A DNA stretch of 64,000 bases, taken from Hydractinia symbiolongicarpus. Its lineage: Eukaryota > Cnidaria > Hydrozoa > Anthoathecata > Hydractiniidae. Positions 48,301-61,786 of this stretch are shown here, one piece after another (positions within the stretch are counted from its first letter, which is position 1; every line of letters begins with the position of its first letter). A model generated the notes under the pieces. That model was not told where the DNA came from. It ran no database searches and worked only from the letters and a program-made list of their open reading frames with translations. Made by a program: the position numbers and the translations under genes. The stretch covers positions 3,036,001-3,100,000 of the forward strand of contig NC_079879.1 in the NCBI RefSeq assembly GCF_029227915.1, written 5' to 3'.

Positions 48301-51300
48301 TTTTTGTATAATTAGCTTCTTTGTAATAAATTAAACGCATATATCACATTTTAATAATTTGATACAGTGTACCTACGACATACACATATTTGGAATGTAA
48401 TACCAAAACATTACGAAATAATAACTCTGTGGACTTTTCATACTTTTTGTATAATTAGCTTCTTCGTAATAAATTAAATGCATACATCACATTTTAATAA
48501 TTTGATAAGGTGTAACTACGACATACACATCTTTGTAATATAATACCAAAACATTACCAAATAATAACTCTGTAAACCTTTTCATTCTTCCTGTATAATT
48601 GACTTCTTCGTAATAAATTAAACTGATATATTGCTTTGTATTGGTTTCATATAGTGTAACTACGACATAGACATCTATCTTCGCTATATTATACCAAAAC
48701 ATTACCATGTAATAACTATTATACCGAAACATTACCAAATAATATTTATTATACAAAAACATTACCAAATGATAACTATTATACCAAAACATTACCAAAT
48801 AATAACTATTATACCAAAACATTACCAAATAATAACTATTATACCAAAACATTACCAAATAATAACTATTATACCAAAACATTACCATATAATAACTCTG
48901 TGGACATTTTCATACTTTTTGTATAATTAGCTTCTTCGTAATAAATTAAACACACATGTCGCATTTTAATAATTTCATATAGTGTCACTACCACATACAC
49001 ATGTTCGCAAACTAATACCAAAACATTGCCAAATAGTAACTCTGTGGACTTTTTCATACTTTTTGTATAATTAGCTTCTTTGTAATTAATTAACCGCATA
49101 TATCACATTTTAATAATTTGATACGGTGTAACTACGACATACACATATTTGGAATGTAATACCAAAACATTACGAAATAATAACTCTGTGGACTTTTCAT
49201 ACTTTTTGTATAATTAGCTTCTTCGTAATAAATTAAACGCATATATCACATTTTAATAATTTGATAAGGTGTCACTTCGACATACACATCTTTGCAATAT
49301 AATACTAAAACATTACCAAATAATAACTATTATACCAAAACATTACCATATAATAACTCTGTGGACATTTTCATACTTTTTGTATAATTAACTTCTTCGT
49401 ATTAATTTAATCACACTTATCGCATTTTAATAATTTCAAATGGTGTCACTACCACATACACATGTTCGCAAACTAATACCAAAACATTACCAAATAGTAA
49501 CTCTGTGGACTTTTTCATACTTTTTGTATAATTAGCTTCTTTGTAATTAATTAACCGCATATATCACATTTTAATAATTTGATACGGTGTAACTACGACA
49601 TACACATATTTGGAATGTAATACCAAAACATTACGAAATAATAACTCTGTGGACTTTTCATACTTTTTGTATTATTAGCTTCTTCGTAATAAATTAAACG
49701 CATATATCACATTTTAATAATTTGATAAGGTGTCACTACGACATACACATCTTTGCAATATAATACCAAAACATTACCAAATAATAACTATTATACCAAA
49801 ACATTACCATATAATAACTCTGTGGACATTTTCATACTTTTTGTATAATTAACTTCTTCGTATTAATTTAATCACACTTATCGCATTTTAATAATTTCAT
49901 ATGGTGTCACTACCACATACACATCTTCGCAAAATAATACCAAAACATTCCCCAATAGTAACTCTGTGGACTTTTTCGTACTTCTTTTATAATTGACTTC
50001 TTCGTATTAATTTAATCACACTTGTCGCATTTTAATAATTTCATATGGTGTCACTACCACATACACATCTTCGCAAAATAATACCAAAACATTACCAAAA
50101 AATAATTCTGTTGACATTTTCACATTTCTTGTATAATTAGCTTCTTTGTAATAAATTAAACGCATATATCACATTTTAATAATTTGATACGGTGTACCTA
50201 CGACATACACATATTTGGAATGTAATACCAAAACATTACGAAATAATAACTCTGTGGACTTTTCATACTTTTTGTATAATTAGCTTCTTCGTAATAAATT
50301 AAATGCATATATCACATTTTAATAATTTGATAAGGTGTAACTACGACATACACATCTTTGTAATATAATACCAAAACATTACCAAATAATAACTCTGTAA
50401 ACCTTTTCATTCTTCCTGTATAATTGACTTCTTCGTAATAAATTAAACTGATATATTGCTTTGTATTGGTTTCATATAGTGTAACTACGACATAGACATC
50501 TATCTTCGCAATATTATACCAAAACATTACCATGTAATAACTATTATACCAAAACATTACCAAATAATATTTATTATACCAAAACATTACCATATAATAA
50601 CTATTATACCAACACATTACCATATAATAACTCTGTGGACATTTTCATACTTTTTGTATAATTAGCTTCTTCGTAATAAATTAAACACACATGTCGCTTT
50701 TTAATAATTTCATATGGTGTCACTACCACATACACATCTTCGCAAAATAATACCAAAACATTACCTCACACTTCTTGTATAATTGCTTCTTCGTAATAAA
50801 TTAAACACATATATCGCTTTTTAATATTTTCATATTGTGTAATGGTGTATTATGGTGTACTACAACATCTATCTTCGCAATATTATACCAAAACATTACC
50901 AAATAATAACTCTTGGGGTTTTTTAATTCTTCTTGTATAATTAACTTCTTTGTAATAGATTAAAAGCATATATTGCTTTTAAATAATTTCATATGCTGGT
51001 ACGATGAAATACACTTCCTAACTTTGTACTACTATTAATACTACTAAATGCTAACTCTGTGGACTTTTTCGTACTTCTTTTATAATTCACTTCTTCGTAA
51101 TAAATTAAACACACATATCTCATTTTAATAATTTCATATGACGTAACTGTGACATTCACATTTCTGAAATATAATACCAAAACATTACCAAATAATAACT
51201 ATTATACCAAAACATTACCAAATAATAACTCTGTGGACATTTTCGTCCTTTTTTATAATTGATTTCTTCGTAATAAATTAAACACACATATTGCATTTTA

Positions 51301-51779
51301 ATAATTTCATATGGTGTCACTACCACATACACATCTTTGCAATGTTATACCAAAACATTACCAAATAGTAACTCTGTGGACTTTTTCATACTTTTTGTAT
51401 AATTAGCTTCTTTGTAATAAATTAAACGCATATATCACATTTTAATAATTTGATACAGTGTACCTACGACATACACATATTTGGAATGTAATACCAAAAC
51501 ATTACGAAATAATAACTCTGTGGACTTTTCATACTTTTTGTATAATTAGCTTCTTCGTAATAAATTAAATGCATACATCACATTTTAATAATTTGATAAG
51601 GTGTAACTACGACATACACATCTTTGTAATATAATACCAAAACATTACCAAATAATAACTCTGTAAACCTTTTCATTCTTCCTGTATAATTGACTTCTTC
51701 GTAATAAATTAAACTGATATATTGCTTTGTATTGGTTTCATATAGTGTAACTACGACATAGACATCTATCTTCGCTATA

Positions 51780-52525
51780 TTATACCAAAACATTACCATG
51801 TAATAACTATTATACCGAAACATTACCAAATAATATTTATTATACCAAAACATTACCAAATGATAACTATTATACCAAAACATTACCAAATAATAACTAT
51901 TATACCAAAACATTACCAAATAATAACTATTATACCAAAACATTACCAAATAATAACTATTATACCAAAACATTACCAAATAATAACTATTATACCAAAA
52001 CATTACCAAATGATAACTATTATACCAAAACATTGCCAAATAATAACTATTATACCGAAACATTACCAAATGATAACTATTATACCAAAACATTGCCAAA
52101 TAATAACTAATATACCGAAACATTACCAAATAATATTTATTATACCAAAACATTACCAAATGATAACTATTATACCAAAACATTGCCAAATAATAACTAT
52201 TATACCGAAACATTACCAAATGATAACTATTATACCAAAACATTGCCAAATAATAACTATTATACCGAAACATTACCAAATAATATTTATTATACCAAAA
52301 CAATACCAAAAAATAACTATTATACCAAAACATTGCTAAATAATAACTATTATACCGAAACAATACCAAAAAATAACTATTATACCAAAACATTGCCAAA
52401 TAATAACTATTATACCGAAACATTACCAAATGATATTTATTATACCAAAACATTACCAAATGATAACTATTATACCAAAACATTGCCAAATAATAACTAT
52501 TATACCGAAACATTACCATATAATA
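51780..52525. repeat. 30-bp tandem run, about 25 units
   Basis: Contains alternating accaaaacattgcc and accgaaacattacc units and two units with caataccaaaaaataact. Corresponds to 56507-57395. Confidence 0.95.
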
Positions 52526-55500
52526 ACTCTGTGGACATTTTCATACTTTTTGTATAATTAGCTTCTTCGTAATAAATTAAACGCATATATCACATTTTAA
52601 TAATTTGATAAGGTGTCACTTCGACATACACATCTTTGCAATATAATACTAAAACATTACCAAATAATAACTATTATACCAAAACATTACCATATAATAA
52701 CTCTGTGGACATTTTCATACTTTTTGTATAATTAACTTCTTCGTATTAATTTAATCACACTTATCGCATTTTAATAATTTCAAATGGTGTCACTACCACA
52801 TACACATGTTCGCAAACTAATACCAAAACATTACCAAATAGTAACTCTGTGGACTTTTTCATACTTTTTGTATAATTAGCTTCTTTGTAATTAATTAACC
52901 GCATATATCACATTTTAATAATTTGATACGGTGTAACTACGACATACACATATTTGGAATGTAATACCAAAACATTACGAAATAATAACTCTGTGGACTT
53001 TTCATACTTTTTGTATTATTAGCTTCTTCGTAATAAATTAAACGCATATATCACATTTTAATAATTTGATAAGGTGTCACTACGACATACACATCTTTGC
53101 AATATAATACCAAAACATTACCAAATAATAACTATTATACCAAAACATTACCATATAATAACTCTGTGGACATTTTCATACTTTTTGTATAATTAACTTC
53201 TTCGTATTAATTTAATCACACTTATCGCATTTTAATAATTTCATATGGTGTCACTACCACATACACATCTTCGCAAAATAATACCAAAACATTCCCCAAT
53301 AGTAACTCTGTGGACTTTTTCGTACTTCTTTTATAATTGACTTCTTCGTATTAATTTAATCACACTTGTCGCATTTTAATAATTTCATATGGTGTCACTA
53401 CCACATACACATCTTCGCAAAATAATACCAAAACATTACCAAAAAATAATTCTGTTGACATTTTCACATTTCTTGTATAATTAGCTTCTTTGTAATAAAT
53501 TAAACGCATATATCACATTTTAATAATTTGATACGGTGTACCTACGACATACACATATTTGGAATGTAATACCAAAACATTACGAAATAATAACTCTGTG
53601 GACTTTTCATACTTTTTGTATAATTAGCTTCTTCGTAATAAATTAAATGCATATATCACATTTTAATAATTTGATAAGGTGTAACTACGACATACACATC
53701 TTTGTAATATAATACCAAAACATTACCAAATAATAACTCTCTAAACCTTTTCATTCTTCCTGTATAATTGACTTCTTCGTAATAAATTAAACTGATATAT
53801 TGCTTTGTATTGGTTTCATATAGTGTAACTACGACATAGACATCTATCTTCGCAATATTATACCAAAACATTACCATGTAATAACTATTATACCAAAACA
53901 TTACCAAATAATATTTATTATACCAAAACATTACCATATAATAACTATTATACCAAAACATTACCATATAATAACTCTGTGGACATTTTCATACTTTTTG
54001 TATAATTAGCTTCTTCGTAATAAATTAAACACACATGTCGCATTTTAATAATTTCATATGGTGTCACTACCACATGCACATCTTCGCAATATAATACCAA
54101 AACATTACCAAATAGTAACTCTGTGGACTTTTTCGTACTTCTTTTATAATTGACTTCTTCGTATTAATTTAATCACACTTATCGCTTTTTAATAATTTCA
54201 TATGGTGTCACTACCACATACACATCTTCGCAAAATAATACCAAAACATTACCTCACACTTCTTGTATAATTGCTTCTTCGTAATAAATTAAACACATAT
54301 ATCGCTTTTTAATATTTTCATATTGTGTAATGGTGTATTATGGTGTACTACAACATCTATCTTCGCAATATTATACCAAAACATTACCAAATAATAACTC
54401 TTGGGGCTTTTTAATTCTTCTTGTATAATTAACTTCTTTGTAATAGATTAAAAGCATATATTGCTTTTAAATAATTTCATATGCTGGTACGATGAAATAC
54501 ACTTCCTAACTTTGTACTACTATTAATACTACCAAATGCTAACTCTGTGGACTTTTTCGTACTTCTTTTATAATTGACTTCTTCGTATTAATTTAATCAC
54601 ACTTGTCGCATTTTAATAATTTCATATGGTGTCACTACCACATACACATCTTCGCAAAATAATACCAAAACATTACCAAAAAATAATTCTGTTGACATTT
54701 TCACATTTCTTGTATAATTAGCTTCTTTGTAATAAATTAAACGCATATATCACATTTTAATAATTTGATACGGTGTACCTACGACATACACATATTTGGA
54801 ATGTAATACCAAAACATTACGAAATAATAACTCTGTGGACTTTTCATACTTTTTGTATAATTAGCTTCTTCGTAATAAATTAAATGCATATATCACATTT
54901 TAATAATTTGATAAGGTGTAACTACGACATACACATCTTTGTAATATAATACCAAAACATTACCAAATAATAACTCTGTAAACCTTTTCATTCTTCCTGT
55001 ATAATTGACTTCTTCGTAATAAATTAAACTGATATATTGCTTTGTATTGGTTTCATATAGTGTAACTACGACATAGACATCTATCTTCGCAATATTATAC
55101 CAAAACATTACCATGTAATAACTATTATACCAAAACATTACCAAATAATATTTATTATACCAAAACATTACCATATAATAACTATTATACCAAAACATTA
55201 CCATATAATAACTCTGTGGACATTTTCATACTTTTTGTATAATTAGCTTCTTCGTAATAAATTAAACACACATGTCGCATTTTAATAATTTCATATGGTG
55301 TCACTACCACATGCACATCTTCGCAATATAATACCAAAACATTACCAAATAGTAACTCTGTGGACTTTTTCGTACTTCTTTTATAATTGACTTCTTCGTA
55401 TTAATTTAATCACACTTATCGCTTTTTAATAATTTCATATGGTGTCACTACCACATACACATCTTCGCAAAATAATACCAAAACATTACCTCACACTTCT

Positions 55501-56506
55501 TGTATAATTGCTTCTTCGTAATAAATTAAACACATATATCGCTTTTTAATATTTTCATATTGTGTAATGGTGTATTATGGTGTACTACAACATCTATCTT
55601 CGCAATATTATACCAAAACATTACCAAATAATAACTCTTGGGGTTTTTTAATTCTTCTTGTATAATTAACTTCTTTGTAATAGATTAAAAGCATATATTG
55701 CTTTTAAATAATTTCATATGCTGGTACGATGAAATACACTTCCTAACTTTGTACTACTATTAATACTACCAAATGCTAACTCTGTGGACTTTTTCGTACT
55801 TCTTTTATAATTCACTTCTTCGTAATAAATTAAACACACATATCTCATTTTAATAATTTCATATGACGTAACTGTGACATTCACATTTCTGAAATATAAT
55901 ACCAAAACATTACCAAATAATAACTATTATACCAAAACATTACCAAATAATAACTCTGTGGACATTTTCGTCCTTTTTTATAATTGATTTCTTCGTAATA
56001 AATTAAACACACATATTGCATTTTAATAATTTCATATGGTGTCACTACCACATACACATCTTTGCAATGTTATACCAAAACATTACCAAATAGTAACTCT
56101 GTGGACTTTTTCATACTTTTTGTATAATTAGCTTCTTTGTAATAAATTAAACGCATATATCACATTTTAATAATTTGATACAGTGTACCTACGACATACA
56201 CATATTTGGAATGTAATACCAAAACATTACGAAATAATAACTCTGTGGACTTTTCATACTTTTTGTATAATTAGCTTCTTCGTAATAAATTAAATGCATA
56301 CATCACATTTTAATAATTTGATAAGGTGTAACTACGACATACACATCTTTGTAATATAATACCAAAACATTACCAAATAATAACTCTGTAAACCTTTTCA
56401 TTCTTCCTGTATAATTGACTTCTTCGTAATAAATTAAACTGATATATTGCTTTGTATTGGTTTCATATAGTGTAACTACGACATAGACATCTATCTTCGC
56501 TATATT

Positions 56507-57395
56507 ATACCAAAACATTACCATGTAATAACTATTATACCGAAACATTACCAAATAATATTTATTATACCAAAACATTACCAAATGATAACTATTATAC
56601 CAAAACATTACCAAATAATAACTATTATACCAAAACATTACCAAATAATAACTATTATACCAAAACATTACCAAATAATAACTATTATACCAAAACATTA
56701 CCAAATAATAACTATTATACCAAAACATTACCAAATGATAACTATTATACCAAAACATTGCCAAATAATAACTATTATACCGAAACATTACCAAATGATA
56801 ACTATTATACCAAAACATTGCCAAATAATAACTAATATACCGAAACATTACCAAATAATATTTATTATACCAAAACATTACCAAATGATAACTATTATAC
56901 CAAAACATTGCCAAATAATAACTATTATACCGAAACATTACCAAATGATAACTATTATACCAAAACATTGCCAAATAATAACTATTATACCGAAACATTA
57001 CCAAATAATATTTATTATACCAAAACAATACCAAAAAATAACTATTATACCAAAACATTGCTAAATAATAACTATTATACCGAAACAATACCAAAAAATA
57101 ACTATTATACCAAAACATTGCCAAATAATAACTATTATACCGAAACATTACCAAATGATATTTATTATACCAAAACATTACCAAATGATAACTATTATAC
57201 CAAAACATTGCCAAATAATAACTATTATACCGAAACATTACCAAATAATATTTATTATACAAAAACATTACCAAATGATAACTATTATACCAAAACATTA
57301 CCAAATAATAACTATTATACCAAAACATTACCAAATAATAACTATTATACCAAAACATTACCAAATAATAACTATTATACCAAAACATTACCATA
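56507..57395. repeat. 30-bp tandem run, about 30 units (longest in the window)
   Basis: Same unit order as 51780-52525 with about five more units near its right end. Because 30 is divisible by three, several frames on both strands stay open, giving spurious ORFs of up to 363 codons. Confidence 0.95.
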
Positions 57396-59024
57396 TAATA
57401 ACTCTGTGGACATTTTCATACTTTTTGTATAATTAGCTTCTTCGTAATAAATTAAACACACATGTCGCATTTTAATAATTTCATATAGTGTCACTACCAC
57501 ATACACATGTTCGCAAACTAATACCAAAACATTGCCAAATAGTAACTCTGTGGACTTTTTCATACTTTTTGTATAATTAGCTTCTTTGTAATTTATTAAC
57601 CGCATATATCACATTTTAATAATTTGATACGGTGTAACTACGACATACACATATTTGGAATGTAATACCAAAACATTACGAAATAATAACTCTGTGGACT
57701 TTTCATACTTTTTGTATAATTAGCTTCTTCGTAATAAATTAAACGCATATATCACATTTTAATAATTTGATAAGGTGTCACTTCGACATACACATCTTTG
57801 CAATATAATACTAAAACATTACCAAATAATAACTATTATACCAAAACATTACCATATAATAACTCTGTGGACATTTTCATACTTTTTGTATAATTAACTT
57901 CTTCGTATTAATTTAATCACACTTATCGCATTTTAATAATTTCAAATGGTGTCACTACCACATACACATGTTCGCAAACTAATACCAAAACATTACCAAA
58001 TAGTAACTCTGTGGACTTTTTCATACTTTTTGTATAATTAGCTTCTTTGTAATTAATTAACCGCATATATCACATTTTAATAATTTGATACGGTGTAACT
58101 ACGACATACACATATTTGGAATGTAATACCAAAACATTACGAAATAATAACTCTGTGGACTTTTCATACTTTTTGTATTATTAGCTTCTTCGTAATAAAT
58201 TAAACGCATATATCACATTTTAATAATTTGATAAGGTGTCACTACGACATACACATCTTTGCAATATAATACCAAAACATTACCAAATAATAACTATTAT
58301 ACCAAAACATTACCATATAATAACTCTGTGGACATTTTCATACTTTTTGTATAATTAACTTCTTCGTATTAATTTAATCACACTTATCGCATTTTAATAA
58401 TTTCATATGGTGTCACTACCACATACACATCTTCGCAAAATAATACCAAAACATTCCCCAATAGTAACTCTGTGGACTTTTTCGTACTTCTTTTATAATT
58501 GACTTCTTCGTATTAATTTAATCACACTTGTCGCATTTTAATAATTTCATATGGTGTCACTACCACATACACATCTTCGCAAAATAATACCAAAACATTA
58601 CCAAAAAATAATTCTGTTGACATTTTCACATTTCTTGTATAATTAGCTTCTTTGTAATAAATTAAACGCATATATCACATTTTAATAATTTGATACGGTG
58701 TACCTACGACATACACATATTTGGAATGTAATACCAAAACATTACGAAATAATAACTCTGTGGACTTTTCATACTTTTTGTATAATTAGCTTCTTCGTAA
58801 TAAATTAAATGCATATATCACATTTTAATAATTTGATAAGGTGTAACTACGACATACACATCTTTGTAATATAATACCAAAACATTACCAAATAATAACT
58901 CTCTAAACCTTTTCATTCTTCCTGTATAATTGACTTCTTCGTAATAAATTAAACTGATATATTGCTTTGTATTGGTTTCATATAGTGTAACTACGACATA
59001 GACATCTATCTTCGCAATATTATA

Positions 59025-59345
59025 CCAAAACATTACCATGTAATAACTATTATACCAAAACATTACCAAATAATAGCTATTATACCAAAACATTACCAAA
59101 TAATATTTATTATACCAAAACATTACCAAATAATATTCATTATACCAAAACATTACCAAATGATAACTATTATACCAAAACATTACCAAATGATAACTAT
59201 TATACCAAAACATTACCAAATAATAACTATTATACCAAAACATTACCAAATAATAACTATTATACCAAAACATTACCAAATAATAACTATTATACCAAAA
59301 CATTACCAAATAATAACTATTATACCAAAACATTACCATATAATA
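59025..59345. repeat. 30-bp tandem run, about 11 units
   Basis: Same position within the second monomer type as in the other blocks, with a tattcat variant unit. A further six-unit run is at 59610-59780. Confidence 0.9.
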
Positions 59346-60689
59346 ACTCTGTGGACATTTTCATACTTTTTGTATAATTAGCTTCTTCGTAATAAATTAA
59401 ACACACATGTCGCATTTTAATAATTTCATATGGTGTCACTACCACATGCACATCTTCGCAATATAATACCAAAACATTACCAAATAGTAACTCTGTGGAC
59501 TTTTTCATACTTTTTGTATAATTAGCTTCTTTGTAATTAATTAAACGCATATATCACATTTTAATAATTTGATACGGTGTAACTACGACATACACATCTT
59601 TGCAATATAATACCAAAACATTACCAAATAATAACTATTATACCAAAACATTACCATATAATAACTATTATACCAAAACATTACCATATAATAACTATTA
59701 TACCAAAACATTACCATATAATAACTATTATTCCAAAACATTACCAAATAATAACTATTATTCCAAAACATTACCAAATAATAACTCTGTGGACATTTTC
59801 ATACTTTTTGTATAATTAGCTTCTTCGTAATAAATTAAACACACATGTCGCATTTTAATAATTTCATATGGTGTCACTACCACATGCACATCTTCGCAAT
59901 ATAATACCAAAACATTACCAAATAGTAACTCTGTGGACTTTTTCGTACTTCTTTTATAATTGACTTCTTCGTATTAATTTAATCACACTTATCGCTTTTT
60001 AATAATTTCATATGGTGTCACTACCACATACACATCTTCGCAAAATAATACCAAAACATTACCTCACACTTCTTGTATAATTGCTTCTTCGTAATAAATT
60101 AAACACATATATCGCTTTTTAATATTTTCATATTGTGTAATGGTGTATTATGGTGTACTACAACATCTATCTTCGCAATATTATACCAAAACATTACCAA
60201 ATAATAACTCTTGGGGCTTTTTAATTCTTCTTGTATAATTAACTTCTTTGTAATAGATTAAAAGCATATATTGCTTTTAAATAATTTCATATGCTGGTAC
60301 GATGAAATACACTTCCTAACTTTGTACTACTATTAATACTACCAAATGCTAACTCTGTGGACTTTTTCGTACTTCTTTTATAATTCACTTCTTCGTAATA
60401 AATTAAACACACATATCTCATTTTAATAATTTCATATGACGTAACTGTGACATTCACATTTCTGAAATATAATACCAAAACATTACCAAATAATAACTAT
60501 TATACCAAAACATTACCAAATAATAACTCTGTGGACATTTTCGTCCTTTTTTATAATTGACTTCTTCGTAATAAATTAAACACACATATTGCATTTTAAT
60601 AATTTCATATGGTGTCACTACCACATACACATCTTTGCAATGTTATACCAAAACATTACCAAATAATAACTCTGTGGACTTTTTCATAC

Positions 60690-61250
60690 TTTTTGTATAA
60701 TTAGCTTCTTCGTAATAAATTAAACACATATATCGCTTTTTAATATTTTCATATTGTGTAATGGTTTATTATGGTGTACTACAACATCTATTTTCGCAAT
60801 ATTATACCAAAACATTACCAAATAATAACTCTTAGGGCTTTTTAATTCTTCTTGTATATTTAACTTCTTTGTAATAGATTAAAAGCATATATTGCTTTTA
60901 AATAATTTCATATGCTGTTACGATAAAATACACTTCCTAACTTTGTACTACTATTAATACTACCAAATGCTTACTCTGTGGACTTTTTCGTCCTTTTTTA
61001 TAATTGACTTCTTCGTAATAAATTAAACACACATATCGCATTTTAATAATTTCATATGGTTTAACTACCACATACAAATCTTTGCAATATAACACCAAAA
61101 CATTACCAAACAATAATTCTATTGGCCTTTTCACACTTCTTGTATAATTGACTTTTTCGTATGAAATTGAACACATATATCGCTTTTTAATACTTTGATG
61201 TGGTGTAACTACGACATGCACATTTTCGCAATATAATACCAAAGTATTCC
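60690..61250. repeat. Diverged right edge of the satellite array
   Basis: The last three or four monomers carry increasing substitutions and indels, and the similarity fades near 61250. Confidence 0.7.
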
Positions 61251-61525
61251 CTTGGGACCTTTTCCTACATCTTGTATGTGGCTTATAAACTACACATTTT
61301 GCCTACACTTTTTAAGCATTACCTAATAAAATTGACTTCTTTGTGATAATATTTTTATCATTTTACATATGCATTTACTATGTATTAACTCTGTGGACAT
61401 ACTTAATGCTACTTTTGCTATGCTTCTCAGATGTCTTTTCAAAATAACTAATCTGATCCAAGTTTTAAAATTATTTTTTACCGTCCACTTAATATTTATG
61501 TACTGAGCGGCACATAAGTGTTATT

Positions 61526-61786
61526 ATATTTTACATGGCTAGCCTAACAAGTATCGAGGGATATACCCTGTCTATTATTTCCAAGATGGGCCATGGCTTA
61601 GATGGGGAGTCATAGAGTATTTAATGCTCATATTGAGCTACGCAGATCCAATTAGGATCCGCGCTCTACCAGACAACTCCTTGCAACATCCAACGACCCA
61701 CACAGTGTGCCATCTCCCCAATTTCCCTCACATGGCTTGGGTTATCCCGGAGCTGTGGTAACATTTACTCGCCCATATTGAATCGT
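61526..61786 (-). mobile_element. tRNA-derived SINE, truncated copy 3
   Basis: Matches the body of the SINEs at 11044 and 12973 (tattttacatggctagcct through gcccatattgaatcg) but lacks both the tRNA-like head and the (tatc)n tail. It is more diverged, so older. It lies about 280 bp outside the satellite array. Confidence 0.8.

Larger units (their letters stand above)
48290..57400. repeat. Tandem pair of about 4.7-kb higher-order units
   Basis: Landmarks at 50989, 51578, 51860 and 52183 recur 4725 bp later at 55714, 56303, 56585 and 56908. After the long 30-bp run the offset becomes 4875 bp (52557 versus 57432), meaning five extra 30-bp units in the second copy. Confidence 0.85.
28260..61250. 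repeat. 33-kb satellite array: 144-148-bp monomer with embedded 30-bp unit, higher-order structure
   Basis: The monomer, plus strand, contains in order ctctgtggac, a tactttttgtataattagct-like block, cttcgtaataaattaaac, cattttaataattt, ggtgt.actac, gacatacacatctttgcaat and taccaaaacattaccaaata. The common type is about 144 bp. A second type carries an extra tag-containing 4 bp (catctatcttcgc) and the segment aaactgatatattgctttgt. The 30-bp terminal unit (attataccaaaacattacca plus aataataact) is expanded after the second type in most blocks. Monomers form higher-order blocks of about 616, 1220, 1364, 3485 and 4725 bp. The edges (28.26-31 kb and 60.7-61.25 kb) are diverged and the centre homogeneous. 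I see no gene inside. Confidence 0.95.

Noticed and set aside
30997-59815. Long ORFs on both strands in the satellite (up to 363 codons, with repeating VMFWYNSYYL or YYTKTLPNNN)
   Set aside because: The 30-bp unit is divisible by three, so several frames stay open in any long run. The ORFs vary with run length, occur on both strands and end in neighbouring monomers. No sign of a real protein.
28260-61250. Previously undescribed coding or defence system within the array
   Set aside because: Everything in this interval is explained by monomer variants and 30-bp expansions; no non-repeat insert was seen.
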